From NCBI GenBank assembly GCA_008694505.1, contig VZDJ01007753.1:20336606-20400605 (forward strand): DNA of 64,000 nt. The letters run 5' to 3'. The notes under the pieces are model-generated. The model searched no databases, was not told where the DNA came from, and saw only the letters and a program-made list of their open reading frames with translations. Positions within the stretch are counted from its first letter, which is position 1. Every line of letters starts with the position of its first letter. Source of the stretch: Cyanoderma ruficeps. Taxonomy: Eukaryota; Chordata; Aves; Passeriformes; Timaliidae. The translations under genes were made by a program, and so were the position numbers. Positions 27,016 to 41,100 of the stretch are shown one piece after another.

Positions 27016-29196
27016 TTCATGTTTCTTTTCAAAGTGTCTAATTTTCTATATAGTCAAGAGGAGATGTCACAGAGTTTCATAAAAGAGCTAGATGACAGAC
27101 AGCAGTAATAGGGAAACTGCAGTCCTCAAAAGAATTGTTTATTGCAGGACCTAGAGTGGATATGTTGAATAAGATGTCATGGGGAGGGTGCAGTTTCCTT
27201 AGATTATCACTTCATCTGTACCAGTGAAATGCTGAATACAAACTATGTTTTATCTGAAGGCAGTCCAGTAACAGTCATCTGTGAAATGCCTGTAAAACAT
27301 CCTCAGTTAGTAAAGAAGAGAATTGAGATAAGCATTCAGTCATGAAAAGAAGGTAGATCAACAAGTATTGTGTAGTGTAATTTATTTTTCTTTGTATATT
27401 AACAGTGTATATAACATTGCCAAGTAAATGTTTTCTTTGATATATTTTATCTTTTATTCCATTTTACTTTTGTTCATTTGAAAGCATTAAGTATGGATTT
27501 GATTCTTCAAGCAGTAATGAAGCCTCAATAAAAGTTAAAAATACTTTGCATCTCAGGTTATGCAATATTATCTTAACCTGAGACCTGGAACTGTTTTTGT
27601 AACACTGTTTGTGAACACCTTATTGTAATAGAGTGACTCACTTAGGAAAATTTTAACTCTGGTACAGAAGAGTATTTCCCCAATCATTACAACCAATTTT
27701 AAATTCAATTGTTGGTCTGCTAAGGATCATCTAGTAGATTTCTCATTGTCAAAGAAAACTCATAGACTTAGTAATCAGTGAAGCAACCTCCTCATTTTTT
27801 ACACTAATATTTGAAAAAGGACATAGGAAGAAAAGCAAAAGGGACATTAAAGAAGTTGATTATTAGTATTAATTATAGTTTCATGAATAAAGTAAGAGTT
27901 TTTAGCCAAGACTGACTGGCCTAAAATAGTCTTTGAGCTCTGTGATTCACTTGGATTTCGTGATGGGATATAGCAGGCATCAATTTAGTTTTATTGTGCA
28001 GATGTTGTATGTCTAGACTCTCATACTAAAAAACTCTGGAGTTTTTCCTAACTTGCAGTCTGGGGCTTGTTCTTTGTGGTTGAAGAAAGAAACACTGTGA
28101 ACTGGAGGAGGTTGTGGCTCTTAAATCACTTGCCTGTATGGTGTGGGAACAGACATGATATTTAGCACAAATCAGTAAGTGTTTGGCGAATCAGCTGCCC
28201 CTAAAACAATATGGGAAAAAAAGTATATTTGAGAGTAGTGATCAGCAAGACTGACAGAGAGGACTCCTTGTCCCAAGAGAGTGGGGAGATAAAGCAGAAG
28301 TATGCAGTTTCTGTAGCGGTTAATACAATATTAAGAATTCAAGTATTGTATCACCTTCTGCCATCTCTCAGCTGACATGGGGAATATGACCGTGGCAGTG
28401 GTGCAAGTACTATTAATGGAGCCATCATTAGAATGGATTCACCTTGGATTGCACATGCTTTTTGGAGATCAGGAGTAGATTCCAGGATAGCTGCCCTACA
28501 TTGAGTTTTCTGTTGCCATGCTTTTCCTTCTAACAGCTGTTTTCAAGATAGTTTGTAGATGGTTTTACAGACAGCAGCCATCACATTGGACGGCAAGCCA
28601 TGCACAGCTTCAGACTCACACTTATTTTATATATTTGACAAAGAACAGTTGTGTACTAAAAAGTTCTTGGTAAATGTTTGACTTGATAATAAATTCAGTG
28701 TAAAACTCAGATGAATTTCAGTCATTCCTTCATATTTGTCTGGTTTTTTTTGAATCTTTGTGTTGTTAGCCATCATGTGAAACCCAGCAACTGTCTGATG
28801 ATTTTAGCTTTTTTAGAACCATCAGGTAAACAGTGACTTCAGCAAGGCCAGAAGATGTGTTCATGAACAATGTGTTGTTAAACTGTAATGATGATTTAAC
28901 CAAGACTGTTAAAGGAAAATTAATTAATTTGCTGTTAGAAGATGAAATGTGAGATAGTCTTCCTTGTACTTGTTGATGGTAGCACATATTGTTTGAGTTT
29001 TCTAAGAAAGAGCATTAAAATCTTGTGTTGGTTAAGAGTATTAAATTCCTGGCATTGTGTGAATGTTTTTCAGACACTCCTTTGTAAGTATTTCTGGGTT
29101 ATTGAAGTTTAACTAGACTCAGAATGCAACTGATGGAAACTAGCTCACAAATCATGCTTCATAAGCATTATTTTCCTATCTTTTCCTTCAGAAAAA
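27016..29196. other. Non-coding DNA, probably FSIP1 intron
   Basis: No exon, RNA gene or clear repeat was recognised. Frames are short and without known domains. Confidence 0.5.
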
Positions 29197-29456
29197 AGAA
29201 GAGATGGGTACAAACTGGAGTACAAAGTGTTCCTTTAAACATAAAGGGGAAAAAACCCAAACCTTTGAGAGTGATTGAACACTAGTACAAATGACTAAGA
29301 GATTGTGGAGTCTTCATCCCCAAAGAGAGTTGGAGCCTGACTGGACATAGCCTGATCAACCTACTGTAGTTGATTCTGCATTAAGCAGAGTATTTGGACT
29401 AGGCAATATCCAGAGGTCCCTTCCAACCTCAATTATGCTATGATACTGTGATTCTA
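29197..29456 (+). mobile_element. CR1 LINE 3' end
   Basis: Reads in plus orientation as a CR1 3' terminus. It starts with GATGGGTACAAACTGGAGTA and a TTTAAACATAA block, then GATTGTGGAGTCTTCATCCC, GACTGGACATAGCCTG, TTTGGACTAGGCAATATCCA, GAGGTCCCTTCCAACCTCAA, and the terminal ATGATACTGTGATTCTAT. The end of the element is intact, including the GATTCTAT-type terminal repeat. The 5' side is truncated, as is normal for target-primed LINE insertion. Confidence 0.93.
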
Positions 29457-32400
29457 TATTTGATAAAATGAGTTTGTGTCTTTGAAGAAATCTGACTAAA
29501 TATTTGATACCTACTCATACTAGTTTCTTTCAACCAAATGATTTTTCTATTTATTTCCTATTATTTTATTGGATATACTCTATTTGTTGACTGTTTCATA
29601 CTGAACAAAACCAGACAAAACCAGTAATTTTAATGATTATGATGAAAGGAGGAAATCCATTAAAAGCATAAATATGAAGTTTTTGGTTACTGTGTATATG
29701 AATACCATGCTTCACATGTTATAACTACAAATTACATGATAGTAGCCTTTGACTTTTGCAAGGCTGGGGTAAGATACATGTCTGAAAATTTAAAGAGTGG
29801 AATTCTGTGCTAGAGAATATAGATGAACTCTAAAGGTCTTGTGATTACAGGAAGAAAATCGTCAGAAGCAGGGAAATACAAATGAATATTTAATACTGCT
29901 TTACAAGAATTTCTCTTATATTTAGATGCCAAGGAGAGTGATGAGCAGGAGAATTAAACTACAGTGGACCACCCTGAAGTGGTTTTGAAGCACCTTGCCC
30001 CCGAGCAACCCTTTGAACAAGCCAAAATTAAAAAGGAAAATTTTTTTTTTTAATCCTTTTGCCCTTTACCTTCCATAAGCTGTGAGATCCTTGGTACTAT
30101 TAAAAGATCCATCAGATAATCTCACATCTGGATATTGTCTGTGGCTTTACTCAAACTCCTTGTAGTTCTATGACAGGAACATTGAAATATGCAGGTGCAA
30201 AGAGCATATCAGCATGCTTTGGCTTTACCTTGTGATGTTTTCTGTTGTTTGAAATGTTCATATGCTTGAAATGTAATGTTCTCATCAGGTAGTGCTGTAG
30301 AATGTCCAAGCTAATCCCCTTCAGAAGGATACCTTTGGCACTTGGCACTCATCTTTAGCAATGGTTTTGGTATGTTTAGTAATGCTGTAATTTTAATTAC
30401 AGTTCAGTACTTTTATAGTGCCAGACGTGGTGTGCAATAGGTGCTGTGTAGATAGTTGGCAATTGTAGGATATATAGCAGTCAGGATTAAGTACCGATAA
30501 AGGAGTCACTGAACTGCACTAATAAATCAGGCGTGACTACAGTCTGTGTCAATGCATAGGCAGAGATTAGAAGATGTCTGCTGATGAATAGACCAGAGAC
30601 TTTCTGCTTATGTTATTTTTCTTTGTGTGAGGTAAGTGAAGAGAAAGTGGCAGTATAAAGAGTATGGTCCTAAATTACATGAAATATGTAATGAAGGCAG
30701 TAATAATTGAAAAAGTTGAATTAAACATTCCTTCAGTTTTGTGAGGTATATCACCTCTTGCTTTTAGTTCTGTTCATCAATGTTTTCCTCTTTTCAATAT
30801 TTTATAGTAATCTTACTGTTACATGGTTGTCAATACAATACTTTGCTTTACTGTTCAAATAATATAAAATTTAATCACTTGAGATGTCATGCTGTGTCTA
30901 ATTTCAGATGAAATATAGAATGCACTTTTCTCTTCATTGTTGGACTTTTTTTTGTGCCTACCTTTTTCAAATTCTAATTTTTTTTTGCGGTAATCTCAGT
31001 TTTTTGATCACTTGTATGAACAAAATCACAGCATTATTCTAAAAGATTTGTAGGTCTGATTTCTCATTTTTAGCATACACAATCTCATGTAGTTTGCCCC
31101 TACTAGTATTCTTTTCGCATCATATAATATATTTTATTCAAGAAATTTGGAGCTCTCCAGTCAAGCTTTTGACCAAACTGTTTTGTCCCTTTAATAGTAA
31201 TTTTTTCAAATAGAATATAGTGAGATACGGTAAGTATCTGAACAGAAAAAATTATATAGCAAAACCAGGAATCTAAATTGGATTGCAAGGAAAATTTATC
31301 CTTTTATGGGTACAGTATCTTTGGTCTTTATTTCCTTCATAGAAACTGTATATAGAACTTCTAGTAGCAATTGAAGTTTTGTAGGTTAAACTCCTCTGGT
31401 TTACTTTGCAGAATAGCCACAGGTGTTTCTTAAATTTAGGATCAGGTTCACTTTTGTATTAGGATGAGAGATTAAATAATGTAATGATGTATCATTAGTT
31501 CCTTGACTGCACAACTGTTCTTGTCTCAGGATCTGTTGGCACCTTTTCTGCAGTGCTCTAGCTTCAGACAGGGGTGTCTTTATACTGTAGCTGTGACCAG
31601 ATGTAAACACAAGGAGCATGGCAAAGCTTTCACTCCTCCTCTTTGTCACACTATTCCCCTTTTTGCATGGGCAATACAGTACTTGCCCCTCACAGCTGTC
31701 GAAAAGCCAGAAGATTCCCTCTTGGTAAAACTCTCAACCAAGTACTGCTCATCCATTATAAAGAGGCCTCATTTGGAGAAGGAAAGCTGTCCTTTTACTT
31801 CATATCTCATTATATTTGTTTTTATTACCAAATATCCACCACTTCTTGATTGTTTTCTTTTTTCCCCAGAGCAGCCTTTTAAAGTTTTTAGCATGAACTT
31901 TTTTCCTGTGTCATGAGAAGGATAAATCTTAAATTTCTCATTATAGAAATTATTAGAATTTTTTGATGAGTCTTGTTAAAAATATTGTTGAATATTTTTA
32001 AAAGATTGATTTTTTCCATATGGTTTGTTTCATGAGCACATGGGTCTGGTTTGTGGTTTTGGAAGATACAGTGATCCAGATTTTTTTTTGCATGTCCTAG
32101 AGTCAAATACTGGGATTTTACAAAACTATTTTATTACGTACTGCAGAGTAGGAATTTGCATTCTACACATTCACTTCACTTACTAATTTATTCTTCATAC
32201 TTTATTATTTTGCACTGGTTTAATTTGCAGCCTTTTCCTGTACCCATCCAGATATTTCTAATTTTGTGAATAAGCCAGTAAATGATTTAATTAACTCATT
32301 AGGGTGCATAGTGGGTATATGCATACATACCTGCACACCCTTACCCCATTCCATGTACAGAGATATAAATTGAGAGAGAGACTCAAATAATTAATTCCTT

Positions 32401-35400
32401 TTCATTACTGAGCCTTTCTTTTCTATTTTTTCAACAAGATGTGAATTTCTATCCTAGGAACATCATGCAAGACAGGTAGGTAGAGTGGCTTAGCACATTC
32501 TGCCCTCCCACCTTGGGCAAGTCAGTTAAAGCTGTATTGAGTGAATCTATGTTAATTCCTGGGCTTTCTCTGCAGTTCAGGGTGAGGATTATGTGGGTTT
32601 AGAATAATATTCAGAGCAGCCAGTTTACTGAGCTGGGAACAGCCTAAGGCTAACTTATAAGAGGAAAAAAACCTAAACTCAGAACCCAAATGTCTGTGGA
32701 CTCACCCTTTCTGGAGTCTGGGATTTTTTTATGTGGGCTCCAGTCAAGTGCCTTTGTCTTCTTAAGATCTAAAACCTAGAGGAATTTTGTAAAGCTAAGC
32801 ACTTTTAAAACATTCTTGTTTCAAACAGGGAAGAGCTCTTCTAATTACTCAATATATCTCGTGGTTTAGACATTCACTTGGCAATGGGGGAGCTCAATTT
32901 AGTTCTTTGTAAGCCCACTGTTTCAAACTAAAAGTGTGGTCTTCTAAGAGAAACCTGTCCATCCTTGACAGTATGCAGTAAAATAGATTTGGTGCATTAC
33001 TGTTCATGGCTATCGATGAAACTGCTCTGTCACGAAGAGAAAACCAAGCCAAAGAGAGCGTGCCTAAAAAGGTGCAAGATGATGTGACACAATGCTTAGC
33101 ACTTCCAGGTCTGAGTAGGGAGACTGAAGTGCCTTAATCCTCTTTCCCAAGAGTGACTTGAGGATAAAATACAGAAGTACCTATGTCATGTCCCTTGCCT
33201 TGTTGTTTTCTCCACATTCCATTTTATGGCTTTTCACTATGTTGCCTGACAGCTTATAACTTCCAGTAGCCAATATTAAACTGGCTCACATAATGGTACA
33301 AATGACTCAACCATGTAAGGAATATTCTTCCAATAATGCATAAAACAAAACATAGACTGTGTCAAATGTGTCACGTGCATTTAAATAATTCCTATATGAG
33401 GTGGTGCTTGGTACAGTAAGGGGATACATGTGTGAATAGATTCCATAAGGCAAGAACAAGCTGATGGTGTCTCCTGCCAGGCAGACCAGTGAGGTCCACA
33501 ACAATTCATTCTTAAAATTCCAGAAGGAATGAATTTCTGATGTTTCTGGAAAGGATACAATATCATTGTGTGGCTCGGATCGCTTATGTGTCTTTCTTAA
33601 TTAAAACTCATTCATTTTAGGAATTAAATACAACTCTCAAATTCTGCCAGCCAGGCTGGTATACATACATGTAGTCACATGGTAAAGGCTATGCTAATAC
33701 ACATCATCCTTTCAGATTGTAGTTGTATCCAACCTTGAAATTTACATATACTTTTATGGCTGAAACAACAGGTTAGATGTTTATGTATGCTTTTATTTTT
33801 ACCATTAGCATTAAAAAATCAGATATATGGAACTTCCATCACTTCTAATTTCCTTTTATTGTGTCTTATACAGCATAATACTGTTGGAAACTGCAGCTGC
33901 TCTGTGTTTTCAGAGATGTATCTTTCTATGGACATATATTTGTCTTAGTCTGATATACAAACTTTTTCAATCTGGTCCTTGGTACATTTCAGTTGAAAAA
34001 AGATGCCAATCTATTCTGGAAGTCTTTTAAAAGTTTGAAATTTTAAGAAACCTAATGGAAAATCATGTTAACCTAAGCAGGGAGTGTCCTTGGTTAAAGA
34101 AGTTATGATTTTTAAATATTTGTTATTCACCCTAACCTCCTATGTTTTGTTTCAAAAAAATATGATCAGTTCTTTTCTCAATGTTTTTCAAAACAAACTC
34201 TCTATCTGAATTAACCTAATGAAAAAGTAGGTTTCTCCTAACTGCCTGGAAGAAGCACATAAAACACTTGACTCTGTCACTGCCTAGTGATTCAGTAGCT
34301 GTGATTCCACATAACTGAGAGTAGTACAGTGTCCTCTAAAACCAACAATGTCATCATTAATTCATCAGAAACACAGCTGTGAACTTTAGTTGTTCTTTTT
34401 TACCAAAGCAACTGGGCAAAAACATTCCAATGTGTAGTAAAGAAAGTTCCAAGCAACTGGGGTGCACAGTGCTTTGTGTTTAAGCCATTGACCTTGTAAT
34501 GTGATCACACAGACTTTTTGTAAATTAATCTTTCAGATCTTATGAGTGACATGCGAACTTTGACTTTATGGGCAAAAGACAGACTCCAGCTTCAGCAGTC
34601 ACCTGTATCCCAAATGCATGATAAATTTACATAACTTTCTTTTGAAAAACATGAGCCTTTTGGTGCTTTCATGTCTTTTACTAGGGGAAATATTATACTT
34701 TTGTTTTTTCCTTTTTTGTGCTGTGGTGTACATCATTGAGTATAAATGAGATTGTCACAAGCGTCATTTAAAATATATTTTAGCTATTCCTATTGCAAGT
34801 ATGCATTTCAAACTGCAAAATATTAACTTTTCTCTGAGTTACATGCAGCTGTATCATTTTACATTTTTATAATTTGTTTGTTGTTTCTGGAATTGTTTTA
34901 ATTTCGCTAAAAGCAGAATTTCTTAGAACCAATATTTACTCAGCTGTTTTGAATTGCATTTTACATATGAGCACATTCTGCAAAAATGGTTGAAAAATTT
35001 AAAGAGTAAAAGGTTCTTCTATCATCAAGACATTATTTTTTAAACCATGAGTCATTTTACTATAAAGCCTTCTACATGAGTGTAATAATTTTTTGTCCCT
35101 GATGCAGGAAAGCTGGTATGCTTATGCTTATGCTGTTTGGGCTGTCTGATTTCCTGTACCGCTGTCACTTGGCTTGTGGCGTGCTCCTTGGTGCTGAGGA
35201 AGAAGTACAGGAACCTGCCCAGTGTGATTGTGTGATCTGTTGAATGCTGTTGTTGCTTCTAGTTACAGACTTGCAGCCATTTCTTATCTATCAGGCATGG
35301 ATTTACCAGGAAAAGTGAGTGGAGACAAGGAAAAGTGTACTACAGCAATGTGTTGGGTACCTTTCGGTCTATTGTCAAATCAGCTTACTGCCTCTCTCAG

Positions 35401-37990
35401 CTGAGTAAAGGGTTTCTTGCTTTTTATCTGTATGCAGATACCTGTGCTTCTGATTACATGAACCAGGATAATAACAATAAGAAACTGCAACACTTGGAAT
35501 GCGTGTGCTTTTCCAGTTGTCCTTGCTACAGGACATGAGGAAAAGAACAACTGAAGATGTTGAAAGTGGTTTTTATTGCTAACACGCAGGGAATTGAAAA
35601 CTATTATAAAGTTAGTGGCAGAAAGTAGCTGAGGTTTTTCCTCATTGCCTCAGAAGAAAAATAGAGAGGTTTTCTCTCACACCTGTTCTTAAAATGTTTA
35701 TGCTGTTTCTAGTTTGGCAAAGACATAAAATACATGGGTTTTGGTTATAATAATATATGAAATTTGTCATGGCAGTAGGAATGTAGGCATTGGTACTGTC
35801 TCACATTTACATTGTTAGACAAGCCTAGGGAAAAAGTGTGTTTTAATAAATAATTAAAACTGAAGTTTAACAACTAGACTTTCTGTGCAGTGCCTTTTGT
35901 AGTTAGAAAAAAGAAATAATATTATAATTTTGCTTTTTTATGTGTTTTCATAAAAACAGCTGCTAAACATCAAGTGGTAACAATAGATTAGCACTCGTAT
36001 TATCTTAGTCTCAGCTTTTTAAATGTTTATTGTTATGTGGTAAATGAGAATTTCCTGGTGATATGTATTTGGATGTTTCAAGCTTGATCTCCTGTTCTTG
36101 TACTTACTGAAAGGTTTTGTGTCCCTCCCCCTATCCAAAATCAAGAACAGGTGCAGGAAGGCTGGAAACTCCAAATAAAATGTTTTGCCTGGGGCAATAT
36201 TGTTCATCACATTCTTCCTAAAGGTTTTGGGTTTTCCTTTTGAATGGAAATACAAGAGCCAGATGCAGTTACCTCATTTCAAAACATCCTTCCATTCTTC
36301 AAGAAAAAAGCTTCATATCATTCTCTTTCTTTTTAAAAGATGGTCTTTCAGCACTCCATAAAATATATGCCCACATTGAAAAAAAGAGCTAAAACCTGAT
36401 GTTCCCTGTAGAAACTTTGCACTTGCCTTGTGGCAACAGGCCCCACCAAACAGAACTGGTAAAGAATTTTCTTTCTCTGGCCTCTCACAAGCAGAGCAGA
36501 GATGTGGCACAACTGTACGTACCCTTATTCATTTATCTATACTTATGTACAGGGATCTTTCCCTTAAAGACAAGGACAGTTCCATAGATTTTTGATGGAA
36601 TCTTCCTTTATGGGTGTAATTATCCATTGATAATTACATTATGGCATGAATTGAAAAGTGCAGAAACATTTTGGAAGCAGTGAATGGGAACTTGATTTTT
36701 TGTCTTTTTTTCAAAGACTTCATAGTCCTGAGACTGTGAGATAGGATTCAATATTTGCAATTCACACAGCTACAGAGATTGACAGCTTCTCTTTTTTATT
36801 TCCATAAGTTGTGTCATATTTGGTACTGTTAATGCTCTAGATTTTAGCAGTGCCATAATTGTACTAGAATGTTTGATCCTTATAAAAAAAGAGATAAACC
36901 CAAGCTTTTCTTTCAAACTGTAACAATTAAAATATCAAAACAAAAAAAAAAAGTATAATTTGAACTGTACTAGACCTGATATTTTTGGAGAGAAAGTTAT
37001 GCTGTCTCTCAGTGTTTGAATTCTTGCATTTGCCAATACGTGGCAATACTGTACATGTTATTATATTAAGCTTGTAGGAGCAAGACAGTGAAATGCTAAA
37101 ACACCGTGAGACATTTTAAGTCTTGTTATTTAAAGCTAGATAAGAGGTTTGCAATTATATATTTCAACATATTTCTTCACAACAAATTTTTGAAAAGTAC
37201 TATATTTAACTGCTTTTTCTGTGACTTGACGAATTTCTTTTCTAATATTGATTTCTACTTCTTTCCATTTATTCTCTCTTGGTTGAGTAGCCTTTTCAAT
37301 TTGTTCTCAGAAAGGCTTCAATTTTAAGACAGTAATTAGTAAGCAAAATTCGGAATGTTCTGTTTTTAAATTTTAGCTGGGTTGCATTACAATTCCTGGT
37401 GCTGGTGTCTCTCTCCTGCCTGTGATGACCTTGGGAACTACAGCTGACATTAGCGCTTAGCTGAGGCTCTTGATTTAGGTGGTGTGAACATGAAACAAAG
37501 AGAGGATGTCAAAAACTCTGTAAGAAAGCCACATTCATAAAAGAGACTTTGATCTACCTTAGCTTGGATAACTGAGGTCGTACCCTACCTGTATTACTTC
37601 ACTGGAGAACCCTGTGGGTTTCTGTGTCTTCTTATTCTACTTATAGCAGACCTTCCTTCATATAATGCTGCTATCAGGAGAGAAAATTTATGCCTTCAAA
37701 ATATGTACTGAGGTCAGACTTAACATATACATTAATATGTTATTTAGCAAAAGTCAATATTTAGAGGTACCTGTTGCTTTTGATACACAAGGTCAACCAG
37801 TTAAGAGTCACTTTAAAAGATATCTCTAGAGAGTATCAGAAAATCAAATCTGAAGCTTCTGTCTGTAGTTGCTTCAGATGAGTCTTTATGGTCTGCTGCT
37901 CTTTGCGCCAGTCCTTTCCATATTCAGTAAGACTAAAGTATTCTTAATTGCATAGGTCGCCTAGATCCTGTATTTGTGGCTTCTCTATTT
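29457..37990. other. Non-coding DNA, probably FSIP1 intron
   Basis: No gene was found. Around 32485-32600 there is a short MIR-like stretch (CCTTGGGCAAGTCAGTTAA, then GTGAGGATTA) that could be a very old SINE relic, but it is too short to be sure. The longest frame, 31503-31916 (137 codons, plus), has no recognised domain and no splice context. Confidence 0.5.
32485..32600 (+). repeat. Possible MIR-type SINE relic
   Basis: CCTTGGGCAAGTCAGTTAA at about 32512 resembles the MIR core, and GTGAGGATTATGTG about 70 bases later resembles the next conserved MIR block in the right order. Nothing else aligns by eye. MIR relics are known in birds, but chance similarity is possible. Confidence 0.3.
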
Positions 37991-38115
37991 TCATAGAATT
38001 ATAGAAGGATACAGTGGTTTGGGTTGGAAGGGATTTGAACCTGCCATGGCTAGGGACACCTTCCACTATACCAGGCTGCTCAGAGCCACATCTAACCTGG
38101 CCTTGAACAATTCTG
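37991..38115 (-). mobile_element. CR1 LINE 3' tail, inverted
   Basis: Plus-strand TCATAGAATTATAGAAGG, then GGTTTGGGTTGGAAGGGA, CTGCCATGGCTAGGGACACC, ACCAGGCTGCTCAGAGCC and AACCTGGCCTTGAACA is the reverse complement of a CR1 3' UTR. About 25 bases usually found after the GGAAGGGA block are missing, so there is a small internal deletion. Non-coding fragment. Confidence 0.93.
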
Positions 38116-41100
38116 TTTTCGAACATTTTCTGTTCCTCCAGTATTTTATAGATCTGCAAGCATTCTTAAAAGCTCTGGAGAGTTCATTGCAGTTTAAAAA
38201 ATGCTGTATGTGATGGTGATCCCATTATGCTACACTATTTTTCGGAAAAGAATATTAAGCCAATATGACGAAGAAAAATAAAAGCTTTTGTAACAGAAAA
38301 CAGCTGCAGCCACATCAAGGCATTTTTGTCTACTCCACTGGCTTTGCTGAAAATTAAAGCCACAACTTAATATTCAAGGAAGAGATTTCTATGGAATGAA
38401 ATCTGTTAAATGCTTAATAACAAACAGTTAAAAACACAAAATGGGATGTTTGGGAAACTGGTTTTGAATGCTAAATAGTCTTGAGTGCAGAAGTTCTGCT
38501 TCTTCAGTAGAAGCTAGAAAATGAGATTGTTATTTTGAGTAATGGATTGTAAATGCCAGTTCAGGTATTTGTGTCTTATGTTTTCACACACTGCCAGTGT
38601 GTTTAGTTAAAACCAGCTTGCTTCTAATATAAGAACTCTTGAAACTGTATGAAATCACGTGCTTTAAAAACACGGAGCTATCCATTTGATGAGAAAGATT
38701 TTAGAAATGAAAATTTTTACTATGGCTCGTATGTGGAAAAGTACTTAGATTTTTTTTTCTATCTACAAACACAGTAGATTAGAAGAGCTAAATTTTGAAC
38801 TAGTCTGGAGTTAGAAGAGCTGAATTCTTGCAAAACATCTGTTGATAACCTTGGAGTAGATGGATTTTCAAATTCAAAGTGATTTAAATCAGAGACTTTT
38901 CTCATAATTTAGTGTTTAAATGAAGGGGTATTTACATAATGATTTATGCAGCTTTTAAAATTCATAAACTTTGAAATTATGTTCTCTAAGGAACATTCAA
39001 CTCTTATTGTTTAGTGACTATTAGGATATCCAGTTGATCAGGCTCTTTACATCAAGTCAGTACCTCTTTGCCCTAGCCAGGAAAATATACTCTATGCAGA
39101 TTGATTACACAATTTAATAGATATTTCTTTAGAATTTAATTCTTATCTTTTGTTCAATTAAAGATGCTGAATAAAATTGCTTCCTTTGTTAATTTCTACT
39201 TATTAGAAATTTGTGCCCTGCTGCTAATGGTGGAAGCTGGAGTAACAGCACAATGTTGTAACTTCACTAAAGAAAATTTTTATTATACAGTATATACAAA
39301 AGTCAAATATGCTATACAACTGGTGTTTGGACCTTGGGGGAAATGGTACAATATAACATCATGCAGAAGTCCAATACTAATACTAATACAAAGTATTAGT
39401 ATTTAACTAATACAAAGTTAAGTTTATATTAACTCCAGAATGACAGAAAAAGCCATCATGCTAATGGAAATACATTTTTAATGACTTGTATTTGATATTT
39501 TAACTGTTTAGGTTGAATCCAACACTGCTTAGGGTCTAAAGGTTAAAAACACCCTATTGGTTCAGATAATGAAAATGGAGCTTCAAAGTCATAAATACTC
39601 AATTGAGGAAAATGATGATGCAGAGTAATTTTCAGTTACTTGAAAAATACTTATTTTTTATTACAATACATGCCTGATGGAAATGTGAGAAACTTTAAGC
39701 CTGCGTGATATTTTCAGGTTCTGTTTCCTAAAGTTACCTTCTTAAAACTTGGTGAGGACATACAAATTTGCATTTTAGTGCCCATGGGTGAGAACTTGGT
39801 AATGTGTAAGCACCTAGAAAATGTTATGAAACCTGTATGTCAAAAGCTACCATGAAATGAAGTTAAAATTCAAAGTTAGGGTAAAAAGTACAACTTGTAG
39901 CAATTCAGAAATACAGCTTTTTGTGTCTTTAAAAATGATGGAATTATTTCCATAGGGCTCCAAGAAATAAATCCCACTTACAAACTTCTTAATTGTCCTT
40001 GTATAGTACCACATAAACTCCGCAGCTGAGGCAATGTAGCTTAATGCCTATATTGTCAAATGAAAAGTAAATCATTGCAAAAGATGTTTTAGCTTCATTT
40101 TTTATTTCTCCAGTTTCTGTTACCTCTAGCAACCAGTTGCTTTCTCTTTCTGAAGTTTACAGAGTGTGGCATAGCTGATGAAACACACATTTCCTTTATT
40201 GGCATATGCTAGCAACAAACAATTGACTTGATATTTTTGAGAAAGGTAACATTAAAGCAAGTGTTACACCTCTTTGTGATGACTAAAATAGGCATGTTAA
40301 TGACAAGTTCTTGGAGGCAAAACTGATTTGTTTTTACCTCTATAACCTATAGGCTACCATTAAAAAACTGGTTTATCATGTCTTGTGTTCACAGTTTTCA
40401 TGTACTTTGCTGCTCTGAATAAAATCAAAATTGTATAAACTCATTTCTTTTAATTTCTGTGAAAATTTCTCTCTGTCAGCAAAAGAAGGGAAAAATACTA
40501 TTTTTTAAAATTTTCAATATCTTAATGAAGTTCATTTTCTCTTCTAAAATTCTTAATTTGTTTTTTTGTGGAGATTTTATATTCTGCCATGAGGCTGATG
40601 ATCACTTTGATGTTGAGGTTCTGATGGCTCGTAATGTTACAAGTTGAATTTTCTTTTGAGACAGTGATGTTACCAGATGCCCAATAATCTCCTCCTCTTT
40701 TTGTCTGGTGCTTCTGGTTTTTTGCCAAGATACTTCTGTCCTTTCTGCATTTTGGCTCTTAGCAGCAGCAGCTACCAGAAATTGACTAGTAGACCTTTTC
40801 GTTTTGCCCTTACACAAACAGAAACGGTGGAAAAAATAAGAGAAGGGAAAATATAAATAACAGAAGGAAAGACAGCAGAAGGAGGGAAAAGCAGAAGTGG
40901 AAGATTTTCTCCTATGCTTTAGGAATCCTGTTCACTTTTGAAGATATGTGTCATTTGTGAAACACTACAGAAGTCCCCAAGCGCACTAGACATAACCACA
41001 GAACCACTAGATGGTAAATCATGATTATAAGGAGCTCTTAATTTCTGAATCCATTATTCAGCTTTCAGTCTCAATTTTTGACACTGTCAAATCCATGCAT

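Noticed and set aside
31503..31916. 137-codon plus-strand frame
   Set aside because: No recognised domain, no splice sites or polyadenylation context, and an amino-acid mix typical of chance frames in AT-rich DNA.
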